A stretch of 64,000 nucleotides of DNA from Acanthornis magna (lineage: Eukaryota; Chordata; Aves; Passeriformes; Acanthizidae), in contig JAWUZG010000015.1 of the NCBI GenBank assembly GCA_036785705.1, positions 5,719,001 through 5,783,000 on the forward strand. The letters are read 5' to 3'. Numbering within the stretch: position 1 is the first letter of the stretch; each line of letters opens with the position of its first letter. The position numbers and the translations under genes are program-made. The notes beneath the pieces are model-generated. The model was not told the origin of the DNA. It was given only the letters and a program-made list of their open reading frames with translations, and made no database searches. Shown piece by piece: positions 25,201 to 38,034 of the stretch.

Positions 25201-28200
25201 AGGCACAGCGGCAGGAGTATATTTTAAACCAAGATGGCATCATCTACCAGGGGAATGAAAACGCAGTCCTAGCCCAACCCTGGGACTTCAGTCAGGTAAG
25301 CAAGAGGCTCAGTATGTTTGGACTGGTCTCTTAACAGCCACCAACAGAGGAAGGGTGCATGTATCTTGTGTACAGGATGCTCTGATGAAGGAGTTCTGTC
25401 CATCTCCATGTTCTCTGCACCCACTACCTTTGTCTAAGACTCTGCAGGAGAGCAGGGATCTGTGTATGAAATCCCATAACTCAGTATATGTAATATCAGC
25501 TTCCTTCTCAGTCTGTCCTTTGTAAAGAAATGCATTGATCTGTACCTGAGCTTTGTGTGCCTTCCTTTCATTAACAGGTATAAAAGCATTTAACAGAGCT
25601 TAATAATACTGTGTCAATATAACAGGTAAAGTGAGGACCGGAAGGTCTTTCTGTTCGTTCAAGGCCATCTGACACAGCCAATGACTAGAATGGCATTCTA
25701 TTCCACTTTAGTGCCAGCAGATCATAGAAGTACCTCTGTGCCAACCTATAGAGAGCTCCAGAAAAGCATCCATTTCCCTCAATCAGGGGACATGGTATCA
25801 TGCTGGTGCATTTCCCACCTTCAATAGAGTTGGAGGTCTGTCCTCAGCTCCCCCTCCAAATCTCCCTGCCTAGCGCTCTCCTCCGCAGCCCACCTACCTA
25901 AAACTATCAGCAGAAAGGAAGAAACAATCTGCACAGTTACAAGCCCTTGTAGGGACTCAAGAGAACAAAAGTTCATGGAGAATTTCCTGAAATTATGTGT
26001 TCTTGTTTCAGTTTGAGGAGGATATGGTTGACATCTGCTTCACACTGCTGGCTCTAGGGGAACTCTATCAAAGAGAAAAGGATCCCGCCCAGCGCAAGAA
26101 CCCCGTCCACGTCTGCCGTGCAGTTGCTGCCATGGTAATGAGGGCAGAGAGCAGCCCTGACCCGAGCAGGGGGCACCTTCTCAACCCCAGGTTAGGCCGA
26201 ACCAGTGACCAAAGAGGAAGCCTGTTCCAAACAACACCTCCTGCCCATCTCCAGCCTGTCCCGATATTGCTGCAGCAGACAAGTAGTGCTGCAGGAGGTT
26301 CTTAGCAGTGAAAGTGTACTTACTGACTAAATCTCAGAGGAGACTGCTGCACCTGTTCTGCTCAGCCATGACCTTCATGCTTTGCACAAAAAAGTCCTCT
26401 TGGTTTCATCTGCTTTGGGAGTAGCTTCCACAAACAGGATCAGGTGGACCTACCAAAGAGAGGCAATTCCTTAATACATCTTTATCTCGTCCTTCTCTGC
26501 AGCTGAACTGCAATGAGCATCGAATCCTGACAGAATGTGAGCCTGGGCAACACGATGATGGGATAGCCCCTTCCAAGTGGCTGGGAAGCAGCCCCATCCT
26601 CCGGCATTGGATTGCATCAAAATGCCAGCCTGTCCGCTACGGGCAGTGCTGGGTGTTTGCTGCAGTCCTGTGTTCAGGTACAGTGCTGCTTCAAAGACTT
26701 TTGTGTTGAGCAAAACAGAACATGCAGAATATGCCTAAATTCCTGGATTGACACAGATCCCAATATGATAACCTTTACTGTTTAGGTGAGAGGCAGATCT
26801 TTAGTTTCCTCATCAAGACTCAGCATCACTGCCTTTGAGAGAAGAGTATCAGTACCTCCATTCACTGAATGCACCTATGAAATCTTATTTCCTGAGGAAG
26901 CAATGCCTCTTGCAAAGCACAAACAGCAGACCTGGTGCCATTACTAACAGGCCTAGCACCAAAAAAGCCTCTACATCTATCAGCAGGCACCCTTAGGGCA
27001 CATGCACAACTGATTCACAGCTCTTTCTTCTGCACAGTTCTCAGGTGCCTGGGAATCCCTACCAGGGTGGTCACTGGCTTTACATGGGCTCACAACACCA
27101 AGAGCAGCCTCAGTGTGGATGAGTATTATGATGAAGATGGGACACTGCTTACACAGGACAAGAGTGCTCGTGTCTGGTAAGAACACATGGCAGGGCCCAA
27201 GCAAGAATTTGAGACAATTCTTGGATGTGGGAAATGAAACCTGGGGGAAAGAGGTAAAACAGCTGCAGGGAGGTGATAGGAGATAGCTCAGCTGAGATCC
27301 TGTCTACATGACCTGCTCTTGATAAACTGCTGAGTCCCTCTTTCTAGGGGCCACAAAGGAAGATGACAGCCCAGTCCAGCAGGAGAAACTCCACTTGTTT
27401 CTCCACACAGACCTCTGCTCTTCTCAACATGCACTGAGCTCCTTCAAAGGAGCATTAACTGGCTGTGGTTTGGTACAAGCTTTACGGTACCTTAGGGTTC
27501 AGTGCCTCGGTATAAGCTTGTGCTGTTGCCTCTTGCAGGACCTTCCACGTTTGGAATGAATGCTGGATGGCTCGGACAGACTTGCTTGTACCAGAATACA
27601 GCGGGTGGCAGGCACTGGATGCCACCTGCCAAGAAAAAAGCAAAGGTAAGGTATCAGAGATGGGCTTGAGCAAGGGCAGGGGAAAAATGAAGCAAGGGGC
27701 AAAAAAAGCAGTTCAGTATTCCTCCCTTTCCCAACTTCCACTGTAAGGATGCAAGAGGACAGGAACTCCCTGTGTTGACTTTAGGCACAAAATCATTACT
27801 TATCTTTTCGGTTTGTTCAGCCTGTGTAGCTCTAAGAGCTCTATCTGCTTCCTAATGTCCTCCTAAACTAAGTATTTCACCAGTATAGGTCTAAACAAGG
27901 GATGGGTTTAGTTGGGAAGGCATCTGAATCTTAACTGGGCCACATTTTCTCCTCAGGTCCATCCTTCTGTGGGCCAGCCCCTGTTCACGCCATCAAGGAA
28001 GGGGACACAGAGGTTGATTATGATGTCAGCTACTTCTTTGCTGCCATCAATGCCAAGTGTCAGGTCTGGATACATAAAGCAGATGACACCCTCAAGCCAG
28101 CTTTTGGTGGCACGAAATACACTGGTAACAACATCAGCACCAAGAGCGTTGGCAGTGAGCGCTGCGAGGACATCACACACAACTACAAGTATCCTGAAGG

Positions 28201-31200
28201 TATGGGGCAGGCACAGGCCTGAGAACATTCCTTGCCAGTTACAGGTGAAGAGTAAAAGACTAAATCAGAGTCAAACCAGAGTACCAGGCTCATCCACTTC
28301 TCACTACTTCCCCTTCTTCAATGGCACAAGAACATCTAATTCTCCCTGTATACAGAACCAAAGCAGAGATCAGCACCCAAATTACACCCTGCTTAATTGT
28401 ATTAAGGTCTCTAGAAGGCCAGGCATTTCTTCATCAGGCACTTTCATGTCTGGAAAGCCTTTTCTGCTTCCTGTCACCTCTACACTCCGTATATCCACCT
28501 CCCATTATCTCTGTAATACAGATAGATCTTAATGAAAATGACTGTTGTGCTCTCAGACATCGCCTAAATCTCTCCCTTAAAAAGTAGCTCCCCCTTCAGA
28601 ATGAGTGCTGTTACCCTGGCCCAACCCTACGATCCCATCATAGCCTGTGACTTCTTGTTTCCTTGGCTGCAGGAGACATCTGCAACTTCTCAGCACGTGA
28701 GAGCATGAAATTGTGCTTCAGCTACAGCTGCCTTCTTTTTTCTGACAGATGTTAGCACCAAACAGTGCTTTGAAAACTGACAACTCTCCCCAAGTAGAAT
28801 CTGTCAGGTGAATGAATATCCTGTCAGCTGAAGCTGTCAAATTGCTCCAACCAGAAGTACAAAAGGATAACTACGCTCTTAGAAACAGTTATCTACAGCA
28901 CTATCAGGAGAAATCAGCACAGTTCTCCTGCTGGTTCTCACTAGTAAACAGGACAGAATACTAAAATATGTGCTTCTTTTTTTTGTGACAGGTTCTCTCC
29001 AGGAAAAAAAAGCACTTGACAAAGCCTACAGAAATATGAAGGAACTTGAGACAACCAACAGCAGCATAACACAGTTGATCTCCATCCCCAATGCTCTTGA
29101 AGAGCCAGTTAACCTTTTCATGCACCTCCAGTCAAATAATTCTTTGCAACTGGGACAAGATATTACACTTTCCATTCAAGTGCTTAACCACAGTGGTGGA
29201 GAAAAGGCTACTCACCTGGTAGCTGGGATCCAGGCTCTGCATTATAATGGTGTGCCCATTGCCCAACTTTGGAAGGAAGAGTTTCATTTTAACCTCCCAA
29301 GCAATGCAGGTAAGGACTCTGCTGGGTGCATGGCTAGAAAAGTCCTCCAGTGCTCTCATTTCAGAAAAACGCTCTTCGGCCTAAATTTACAAAAGGTTGG
29401 CTGATGAGTTGATTCTAGGTGATTTCCCAGAGAGGTTGCGTAGTCTCCCTAATGGGAGATATTCCAGAATTGACTGGATACAACCCTGTGCCATGTGCTC
29501 TGGGATGACCCTGCTTGGGCAGGGAGGTTGGACCAGATGATCCACTGTTGTCCCTTCCAACCGTACCCATTCTGTGAAATAAAACACTTCAGCAACATCA
29601 CCTTAGAAATTTTCAAGCTGCAAATCCACCTGGGGTCACTTAAGCATGCAAATGCTGCAGCTTTTAGTACAAAGTTGAGCACGAAACACTCCTAGGTGTC
29701 ATGCAGGAAAAGAAAAGTCTGCACTAATCATCTGATATTTCACGACTCTATTCCAGTCCAAAACCTGCAGGTCTCTGTGCCTTACACATGGTTTGGAAAA
29801 GAGCTGGGACAGAACCACCTGCTCAGGCTGACTGCTGTGCTGAGAGATGAGGACTCTTTCTACAAATACCTGGCACAGGAAGAGATCAGCATTTGTGATC
29901 CCCCTCTCACCACTGAGGTAGGACCGGGCTGTCATTCTGTCACTGCAGTAGGGAGAAAACAACATTCCTAGTCAAAAGCAGCAAAACAATTCTACTGGAT
30001 TCAGGGGCTCTCCCAGAAACCAGAGCAGAAGAAATTTAGCTGGACTTTGCCTCTTCTGGCAACTGACAGCACAGGCTGGCACAAAAAAATTATACATCTC
30101 CCTTTAATTATAGAAGAATCTTTTTCCTTTTCTCAGTTTCAGCGCATTTCCTTCTTTCAACAGTTCCCAGAAAACATGGTACAGTATCAGCCAAGCACAG
30201 CAAAGATCAGCCTCCAGAACCCTCTCACCGAACCCCTGGAGCAGTGTGTGATAGCAGTCACAGGGCGAGGGCTCATTCACAGACATAGGAACTACAGGTA
30301 AGTGCAAACTGACTGATCTAAGTACAGCAAATGGATAAAGAGACACAATAGAAGCAAGAGACACCCCTGCACAGGAAAGGCTGTCCCCAAAAATAACCAG
30401 GCAACAACAGGGCAGGAAGATACCACTATAGCATGAAAGCCCCAGGCATCCTGGCCTTTATTTACAGATCATACAGATGATTTTCACACTGAAAAGAAGA
30501 AAAGCCAGCTAACAGAACTTTCAACAGAGGTGTAATACGTAAGTTGAAGCCAGTATGGCATCTGTGAAAGCTTCAACCCCAAAGGTCTAGACAGCAGAAG
30601 GAGAAAAAACCTCCTGCCAACAAAAAGGATAACCAGAGAAATGCCACAAGACTTCGTCAGAAACACACATTAAATAAGACAACAGTTAGAGGTCACTGAA
30701 ATGAGCCATGAAATTTAGAACTTATTTCCTGTTGAGAAATCAATACTTTTTAGTGAGCAACTTGAACATCCTTAAGTAGAGTAAAACTTCACTGTTTGTG
30801 ACAGATAGTTCCATCCATTACCCACTGTAAGCAATAAAGACAGTGGTGTCTTCCCCTTCTCTACTAAAGAACCAGGCAAATGTGACTTAGCCAAGAGTCA
30901 CCAAAGGGGCATGAGAGTCTCCCCTTCACATGAAACACCCCACATTTCTCTCAAGAAGTGCATAGGACAAAGTTCCCTTGGATGTCTCCATGGAGTTTCA
31001 ACTCTCCTGTCCCATCTCCTTTCCAAACTACTATCTGATGACAATTTCACTGTGGTAATTTAGATAACTGCCAGCTTTCTTCTATTTCTTCTTTTTGTCT
31101 TTTCTTCTTTTTGGCACCACATTCCTGTCTAGCAAATGCATATCCTACACACAAGAAACTAAAACACAAAGAGGTGTGATTCCTGTATAATCCATTCTTG

Positions 31201-31359
31201 CCTTTCAGGTTGGGCTCTGTCCAACCTCAAAGCACTCAGGAGCTGCAAATCCCATTCACTCCCACTGGAGCAGGGCCCAGAAGACTCACTGCACGTCTTA
31301 CCTGCCTCCAGCTCCAGAACTTGAAGAGCTACAGAACTATCAACATTGCAGCTGCCTGA
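22206..31359 (+). CDS. EPB42: erythrocyte membrane protein band 4.2 with an intact transglutaminase triad
   Basis: Coding exons: 22206-22215, 23498-23683, 24362-24592, 25177-25295, 26012-26134, 26503-26677, 27038-27176, 27539-27645, 27957-28199, 28992-29309, 29757-29917, 30137-30297, 31209-31359. They join in phase into 707 codons. Identity rests on EPB42-specific stretches recalled from the human protein: [12 protein letters not shown] at the start, [10 protein letters not shown], the segment around [24 protein letters not shown], and [12 protein letters not shown] with GRGLIHR near the end. Mammalian protein 4.2 binds band 3 and ankyrin in the red-cell membrane skeleton and is catalytically dead, with alanine replacing the active cysteine. 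Here YGQCWVFA gives Cys272, FHVWNE His331, ALDAT Asp355, and Trp259 is present, so the triad is complete. Gly2 with Ser6 fits N-myristoylation. The tail-to-tail position with CCNDBP1 matches the human 15q15 neighbourhood. Confidence 0.92.
29425..29582 (+). mobile_element. CR1-like 3' end fragment in EPB42 intron 10
   Basis: The stretch includes GGTTGGACCAGATGATCC and ends CCTTCCAACCGTACCCATTCTGTGAAAT, the usual look of a CR1 3' end in sense orientation. It lies between exons 10 and 11 and does not touch the splice sites. Confidence 0.75.
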
Positions 31360-31444
31360 GACCCATCTAAGAACAAGTCCTGCTTACAGAAGAGTGGTCA
31401 TGATCTGTGCTCTGATCTTAGACAAGCATAGATGTTAGTAGTTT

Positions 31445-31450
31445 AATAAA
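31445..31450 (+). terminator. EPB42: poly(A) signal of EPB42
   Basis: AATAAA lies 86 bases after the TGA stop at 31357-31359. Confidence 0.7.
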
Positions 31451-31950
31451 AGTTGTATTTAAAACCATATCTGACTTTGATTATTTGTACAAACTCAACT
31501 GTCTCCCATCTATGTCCACTCCCCAGCTTCAGAAGCTGAACCTCACTGTGACAAAGACACCGAATGCTCAAGCAGATGTTGCATTTCTCACCCCAACTGT
31601 GCTGAACCCATCAGTGCTTAGTTCTTTGCACTACCTGTGACAAAGTAAAGGATATCCTGGAACTTTAAAGTCATGACAGATGTAGCATGTCTCTAGGGAT
31701 ATAGTCCTTTTTCCCTACAGATCCTTGACATTGGTAAGGCAGTAAACAGTATTTTTTGCTGCTTTCTGAGGAAATAAAAAAGAGAAAGCTTGTTCACTGC
31801 TCTCTAAGGTTAGACAGGAAATAGCAGCAGCACAGCACATTTTATAATTATTCATTGGGCTACTTGCAAAAGAAGCAAGACCCTTTCATTCTGTATATAT
31901 CCTTTGGCCTCTGAAGACAGATAAAGCAACTAATGTAAATCTAGCAAAAT
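31451..31950. other. gap between the convergent EPB42 and CCNDBP1 tails
   Basis: About 500 bases separate the two poly(A) signals. I see no gene or repeat here. Confidence 0.6.
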
Positions 31951-31956
31951 TTTATT
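31951..31956 (-). terminator. CCNDBP1: poly(A) signal of CCNDBP1
   Basis: TTTATT on the + strand reads AATAAA on the coding strand, about 260 bases after the stop codon at 32217-32219. Confidence 0.6.
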
Positions 31957-32216
31957 TTTCTCTGAACCCCACAGTAGTTGTAATGTCTGAAGAATGGGGC
32001 ACATTAAGATGCAGCACCACATCATCCCAAGAATCCAAGCAAAATGACACCTCCTGCAAAGGCAGGAAGCAGCTTCCTGGGAAAGTTTTTCCAAGTGGCA
32101 GTAAAGTTCTCTCCTACATTGTTCTCATCATTCTCCAAGCAGCTGAAAAACAGCAAAGTTCACTGGAAATGCAGATGCCAGAGTCATTGGCAGCAACACA
32201 TGTAGGCACAGAAGAG

Positions 32217-35200
32217 CTAAAGTTGACCCTGTGTGAAGTTCTTGACTTTGTTCATGTTGTGATCTACTGCACCAGTTAGAAACTGCACCCAGCCTTCCTC
32301 TGATGGTGGACATACATGGCTTGTCCTGCAAAAGTGGAGAAAATTCATTAGGGAAGCCTCCTCGGTGTGTAACACCTATGCATCCAGGCAACACCTGGGG
32401 ATTGTGAAGTGCTGAATAACCACAGCATTAAAAGAGGGTTGCTATAGCCCCAGAGGGCTTTAAGCAAGGAAGAACCCACACCCATCTCTGTAGTTCCAAA
32501 CCCAAACCAAATGTGTTTTCAATGGGAACCACTTTCATCCCTACCATCCTTTTCTTACTCCCGTCCCTTTGTGACTAGATAACATCATTGTTGTTCCAAA
32601 ATGTCAGCATCTACTGTCTAGAAATGAGTCATCTTTGACATGAGGCAGAAAGGTATCAACCTCCATAGCAGGGAACACATGCTTCTAAAACTGCAGCTCA
32701 TACTCACTTTGCAATCTCTAAGACTTTCTTTAATACCGAGGCCAACTTAGCAGCCTAGAAAGAAACAAAAGGGAAATAAGGTGAGCCAAAAGTAGGGTCT
32801 GAGCAGTACTGGAGAAAGAGGAATACAGGAATGCCCAAGAGCCAAGAAGAAATAAAACTGCCGCCAACCCTGATGCAGAATGAAGTTATTCATCACTAAT
32901 ATGCTCAAAGTGTCTCCCAACCTACTGCTAGCTGGGACAGATAAAAAAAAAGCTAGTTGTTTTTTAAAGCATACATTAAAATGCTTTTTAAAAAAAAAAA
33001 GATTAGCCTATTAGAAATTGATAACTGTTATTCAAGTACAAAGTTACAAGTGACTGACTTTAATGCAATTTGATATTAAGTAATTCTTTTTTATCCCAAA
33101 AAAATCAAGCCACTGGCCAAAGGCATGAAACCAGGATTACGAATTTTAAAAAATCTCAGATATGAGGAGATTTGTACTTAATTTATGATGCAAGAGATGT
33201 CTCAAAGTTCAGTCAGGTTGCCAGAGCATTACCCAGTCAAGTTTTGAGTGCTGGCAAAGAGTAGACTCTACTGCTTCTCTGAGCACCTTGTTTCAGTGCT
33301 TAAACACACTCACTGTAAAGAGTTTTTCATTTCATAAATAACTTTATTTGAGCAAGTCTGCACTACCCATGAAAGAAAGTACACCTGTAGTACATAGGAA
33401 GCCACAGACCTCACTTTACTGAGTTTCTATCACTGGAAATCTCTGTGGATTATAGTTCAGAGCTAAAGCTTCAAGTGGCCATGCTCTTCCCTGAAGAGGT
33501 ACAGATGAGGAATGCGTTTCCACCTGAAGGAAGTTAAGTGTGCAAGAACAAAGGGCACTCTTCATCCCTAAGAAATGACTACCAAGGCAGTCACTAACAC
33601 CCACCTGTCCCTGACAGTCACATAATCCCTCCAATCTGATTTCTTCCCATTCTCTATAACCAGGCCACTGTCCCACATACAGATACTCAGATACTGAGCT
33701 ATCAGTACTGCAGCTACTCACATTAAGTCGCACAGCCAAGGGGTTCACAGGTGGGTACATGCTCAGTGCCAGCTCATCAACACTAGAACAGAAAAGAGGG
33801 GAGTAATGGAAGAAAGGCTCTGAAAGCACAACTCAGATCCTGGTCAAAGCCTGCATCCACCCTGAATGCAGTCAGGAACAACAGTGACATGTCAGTTGTA
33901 CCCATAGGATATTTCCCACTTCTCAGTCACCTGTGTGCCCCTCTCACTGTAGAGTGAGGTGTGGTCACAGCTCCACCCCAAACTGCAGTGTATGTTCCCC
34001 TCCTGACCTACACAACTCTCAAGAGTTTATGCTATAATAGTCTTCCCACCACACCTGTGTCTACCACCTGCTCACAGCTCCAATACCATAAAGGTTGTTC
34101 CTAATCCTCTCTCTAGACCTCAAGAAAGACTAGGATTGCTCGTGAGGGAAAAGTAGCATGGGGAGAACCCTGCTTACCTCGGACTGATCTCATTAGCAAT
34201 GTCTGCCAGGTCATCCAGCTGAGCAATCTGCTCTGGAGATTCAGCTTTGCCATGGGCCTTCACTGCAGCCAAGACCTTCTTCAGGCAAGCTTTAGAAGCC
34301 TTCATCAATCCCATGCAGGAGCTGAGCAGCTGCCGGTCAGCCTCGGACCAATACGTGTCTCTGTTGCCCCGAAAGCCCAGCTCTTCATCTTCCATGATGT
34401 CCCCATAAGGATCCTGCCCTTCCACCAGTGCCTGAGAACACAGAGGCACTGAAACCCCAGAGCCTAACATCAATTCCAGCAACACCCAGGAGGAAAGGGA
34501 AAGCATAATCTAGACATCATATAAATAATTCATGGAGAAATATCAATTGGTTAATCCTAGAAAGACTGGGTTAAGAAAAACTAATCCACCATTCTAACTC
34601 AACAGTGCAAACACCAAGAACTTGGTGAATACTGCCATTCCATGAACCTAAATTGCCTCCCCCCTCCCCAGTTCAGGACATGGCTTTACGGAAATCTTAT
34701 ATAAAGTAAACTAGGCTTGAGAACAAAAACTCATTAAAAGCCATACATAAAGCAATAATCTGGATCATGTCAGAACAAATTTATATTAAAGCCTGTATAT
34801 AAAATAATCCCTGTGCTCCATCACTGAACCACCATAGAGGGTGGCTGGGCACTGGAACAGGCTCCCCAAAGAAGGGTCACAGCCCCAAACCTGCCAGAGT
34901 TCAAGGAGCATTTGGACATTCTCAGGCACATGGTGGGATTGTTGGGGTTGTCCCGTGCCAGGGCCAGGAGTTGGACTCGATGATCCTTGTGTATTCCAAT
35001 TTAGAATACTCTGAGTCTATGAATCCACCACTGCAGGTTTCGCTAAGGCTTACAGGCTTCCTTACATGTTCCATCTCCTCCACAGCATCCTTGACCACAC
35101 CTAGACATGCAGCCAGAGCCGACACAACTGCTGCCTGGTTGTCTGCAAAAGCAAAAGGATGAAAACTGCAGCACCCCACTGTTTCCAATCAGTTTACAAC

Positions 35201-37976
35201 AACCTTCATCTATGTTTGCAATCACTGTAGGATCAAACTTTTTGCAGAGCTCAGAGCTGCACTGTTGCCATGCAAAGAATCTGACCTGGTTTCCAAGCTT
35301 ACACACTTCAAAACTAGTCAAGTTTTTGAGTCATTCTCCATTCAGCCTTCATTTTACCAGCTGGAATGTCCTTGTAAACGCTACTGATATTCGAAGACAA
35401 CACGTCCTAGTTCTGTTGCTCTGCATTTACAACACTCACCTCGTGGCAGGTTAGACACTTGCTCACAGGCCTCCCACACACGTCCAGTTGATATAAGCTG
35501 TTCCTGAGACAAGCTGAAACAAAACAAAACCCCCACAGTTAGAGTCAATAACAGCACTGTGCTACACTGTGGTTCAATTTTCTGCACCAACGATGATGCA
35601 CACCAGCAAAAGTTCTGCTCCACAGATGTCACCGACCAGCTTGTCACTAGTATGCCATGGCTGTGTAAAGACACTGTTGCTTCCTAACAAGGACACCTGT
35701 AACTTTTTTTCCCTTTCTTTCCCAAAAATTATCACAAAATCATAGAATCATGTGATTGAAAATTACAACCTCTCCACTGGGGCATTCAGAATCGTGTCTG
35801 TGAGTTGGATCATCCCTTCCACTACTTCAGTGGTAGCATCTCGTACCATCTTCCGAAGAGTAGTACCTGGTTGAGATTGAGAAAGAGCAAGAAAGTTGGC
35901 ACAAAGTCAGCACTGACAGAAAGTAACTGCTGAAGATGAACACACAGACAGCTCTGTTTTGTGGATACACTGTATAAATGAAATTACAGATATTCTGAAG
36001 AAAGCAAAATGCTTCCCAGTTCCAAAAGGACACTGGACAAGGATTTCAACACTCCATAAACACCAGTGCTCAATCAACTATACAACTTCCTACATTATCA
36101 CTCCCCCACAGGTGGAAATCTGCAGCAGTAGACAGACAAGTAGCTCACTCATAAACATGTTCAAAGTCTAGAGAATAGCTGATAATGGGATAACATGCTA
36201 ATGAAAACTTGCCTTTACCAGACCTCATATTAGGCTCTGAAATACTGGGTTTCTCTATACACTGGTGGTGAAAGAACCACCATCCTCCATAGTGGCGACT
36301 GCCTTGCTGTCATTATCTCACCTTGGCCCTTGGGGAGCCAGTAGTACACTGTGGCAATTGCAAGAATGGCATTTTGGACATCCTCACACAGCTTCCTGCA
36401 ATCCTGAAAATGGAGAGGCAAAAGGATCATCCATGAGTTGCACACAGCTGCACCACATTTAGAAATCCTCACAAGCAACCACTGGCTTTTAGACTGCTTT
36501 GAGAAAAGGGAAGAAGAGCAATAACCAGCCTGCTTGAGAAACAAATACAGCACGAGAAGAAGGCACAGTAAGCAAGCTGTATGCATTTTAACCTGCTTCA
36601 TTATTTGGTAACAAAACATGCCCTGGTGTGGTGGTCATACAACAGAGAGGAAAAAGCAACTTAGATCATTATTCTGAACTGAAGGTATTTTTTTAATCTC
36701 CTCCAAACATCTGTATAATAAACTTCTCTCAACTGATAGCAAAAATATTGCATATTCTTTATTAGACCTAAGATCTGTATTCTCCAATATTCTCTCTGTA
36801 TCGGCAACCAGCTGTAGCTGTCAAACAATATAATACTTCTATTTAGTATGTCTCCGTAGCTTACAGAAGTTAGTTCTCTGGGCATTTCTTGGATTATGTT
36901 AATACACTCTACAATACACAGCCCATTTAGTCAAGTGAACCAAGAAATACCTGAAGCTCGTCACACACACTGCAATTTCATAGTCTGTCGAGGCTTTCTC
37001 TCACCTCTGAAGAAGGCAGGGGAGGCCTTGAGAATGCCAGGCTCAGCTTTGTAGCCTCCTGTGATGTTACTTGGAATGTCTGACCTAGGAAAAATCAACG
37101 GGAAGAGGAAAAAGTAACTTGGGTAAAAGATTAAAAAATAGAAGCTTGATGACCAACCCCTCTGACGCTACTACTTGCTTACCATTATATCCAAGCCATA
37201 CAAACACATAAACTAAATCCCACTACAAAGAAAAAAATCCATGGCATATTTGTGTCATGCATGTTACTTGTGTCCTATGTCTGATATTTCTCCTTTTTTT
37301 TTTTCACTTGGGTTGTGATAGCTACGACCCCAGTTTGCATCCTGGTTCATGACCCCTTCAGCAGGATGTGCTGGGAGGCTTTACCAGAGACCTTTATAAA
37401 TCTTTTTGTATCAACGGTTGAATACCGGCCGCTGCTTTACCACACCCTTTAGTGTTTCGTGACAAGTGGGTGGTCAGGCATTGGAAAGGGTTGGCCTAGG
37501 AGGTGGTGGAGTAACCATTCCTGGGGGTGTTCAGGAGGCTGGATCTGGCACTGATGTGGTTTAGGGTTTACAGAGGTAGCGCTGGGCTAACGGTTGGGCT
37601 TTATGATCTTGAAGATCTCTTCCAACCTTACCGATTCCGTGACTCCGTGAGTGAAGGGCACGCCCCAGAGCTAGAGACCCGCCGGGGACGGAAGACCTGT
37701 CCCCCACAGGCCGCGGCGCCCCGGATCCCAGCCCGGCCCGGCCGCTCCCCGCCCGTACCTAGTGCGTCCCAGAAGCGCGGCAGCTCGAACGGCTCTCGGC
37801 CCTCGCCCGGCTCTCCCTCTGCAACGGCACAGACAGAGCTCAGCCCGCGGGGAGCCGGCACGGCTCGGCCCGACCCCCGCCCGGCCCCGGCCCCGGCCCC
37901 GGCCCGCACCTCGCAGCCGCGCCAGCACCGCCCGCAGAGCCCCGCGCACGTCCCGCAGCGGCTCCCGCGCCTCCAT
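32217..37976 (-). CDS. CCNDBP1: cyclin-D1-binding protein 1 (GCIP/HHM family)
   Basis: Coding exons in gene order: 37976-37910, 37818-37759, 37084-37005, 36403-36322, 35866-35770, 35513-35440, 35142-35066, 34431-34178, 33782-33722, 32754-32708, 32325-32217. They join in phase into 335 codons, against 360 in human. Recognisable stretches recalled from the family are VYYWLPKGQG, TLRKMVRDAT, TYWSEADRQLL, MKASKACLKK, AQLDDLADIANEISPSVDELALSMYPP and the end segment EGWVQFLTGAVDHNMNKVK. The family protein is a helix-loop-helix factor without a basic region that binds cyclin D1 and restrains Rb phosphorylation and some transcription factors. The acidic stretch of the human protein near its middle is shorter here. 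The start lies in a CpG-rich region with good context. Exon 5 ends with an unusual donor, GAGAG followed by gttgta. It is tail to tail with EPB42. Confidence 0.92.
34845..35030 (+). mobile_element. CR1-like 3' end fragment in CCNDBP1 intron 7
   Basis: The + strand shows GGCTGGGCACTGGAACAGGC, then TTGTTGGGGTTGTCCCGTGC and a tail GGACTCGATGATCCTTGTG. This matches the general look of a CR1 3' end, inserted opposite to CCNDBP1 transcription. Confidence 0.75.
37455..37655 (+). mobile_element. CR1-like 3' end fragment in CCNDBP1 intron 2
   Basis: Typical CR1 wording is visible: GGTGGTGGAGTAACCATTCC, GGTGTTCAGGAGGCTGGATC and TTTATGATCTTGAAGATCTC followed by TTCCAACCTTACCGATTCCG. It lies just inside the left edge of the CpG-rich CCNDBP1 promoter region. 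Confidence 0.8.
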
Positions 37977-38034
37977 CGCTGCGGGGCGGGCCCGGCGTGC
38001 CCCGCGCGTCACGTCCGCTCCGGCAGCGGCTGAA
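37977..38034 (-). promoter_or_regulatory. CCNDBP1: CpG-rich promoter and leader of CCNDBP1
   Basis: The sequence directly upstream of the CCNDBP1 start is dense in CpG and no TATA box is seen, as in many housekeeping genes. The CpG richness continues into exons 1 and 2. The minisatellite begins immediately beyond it. Confidence 0.5.
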
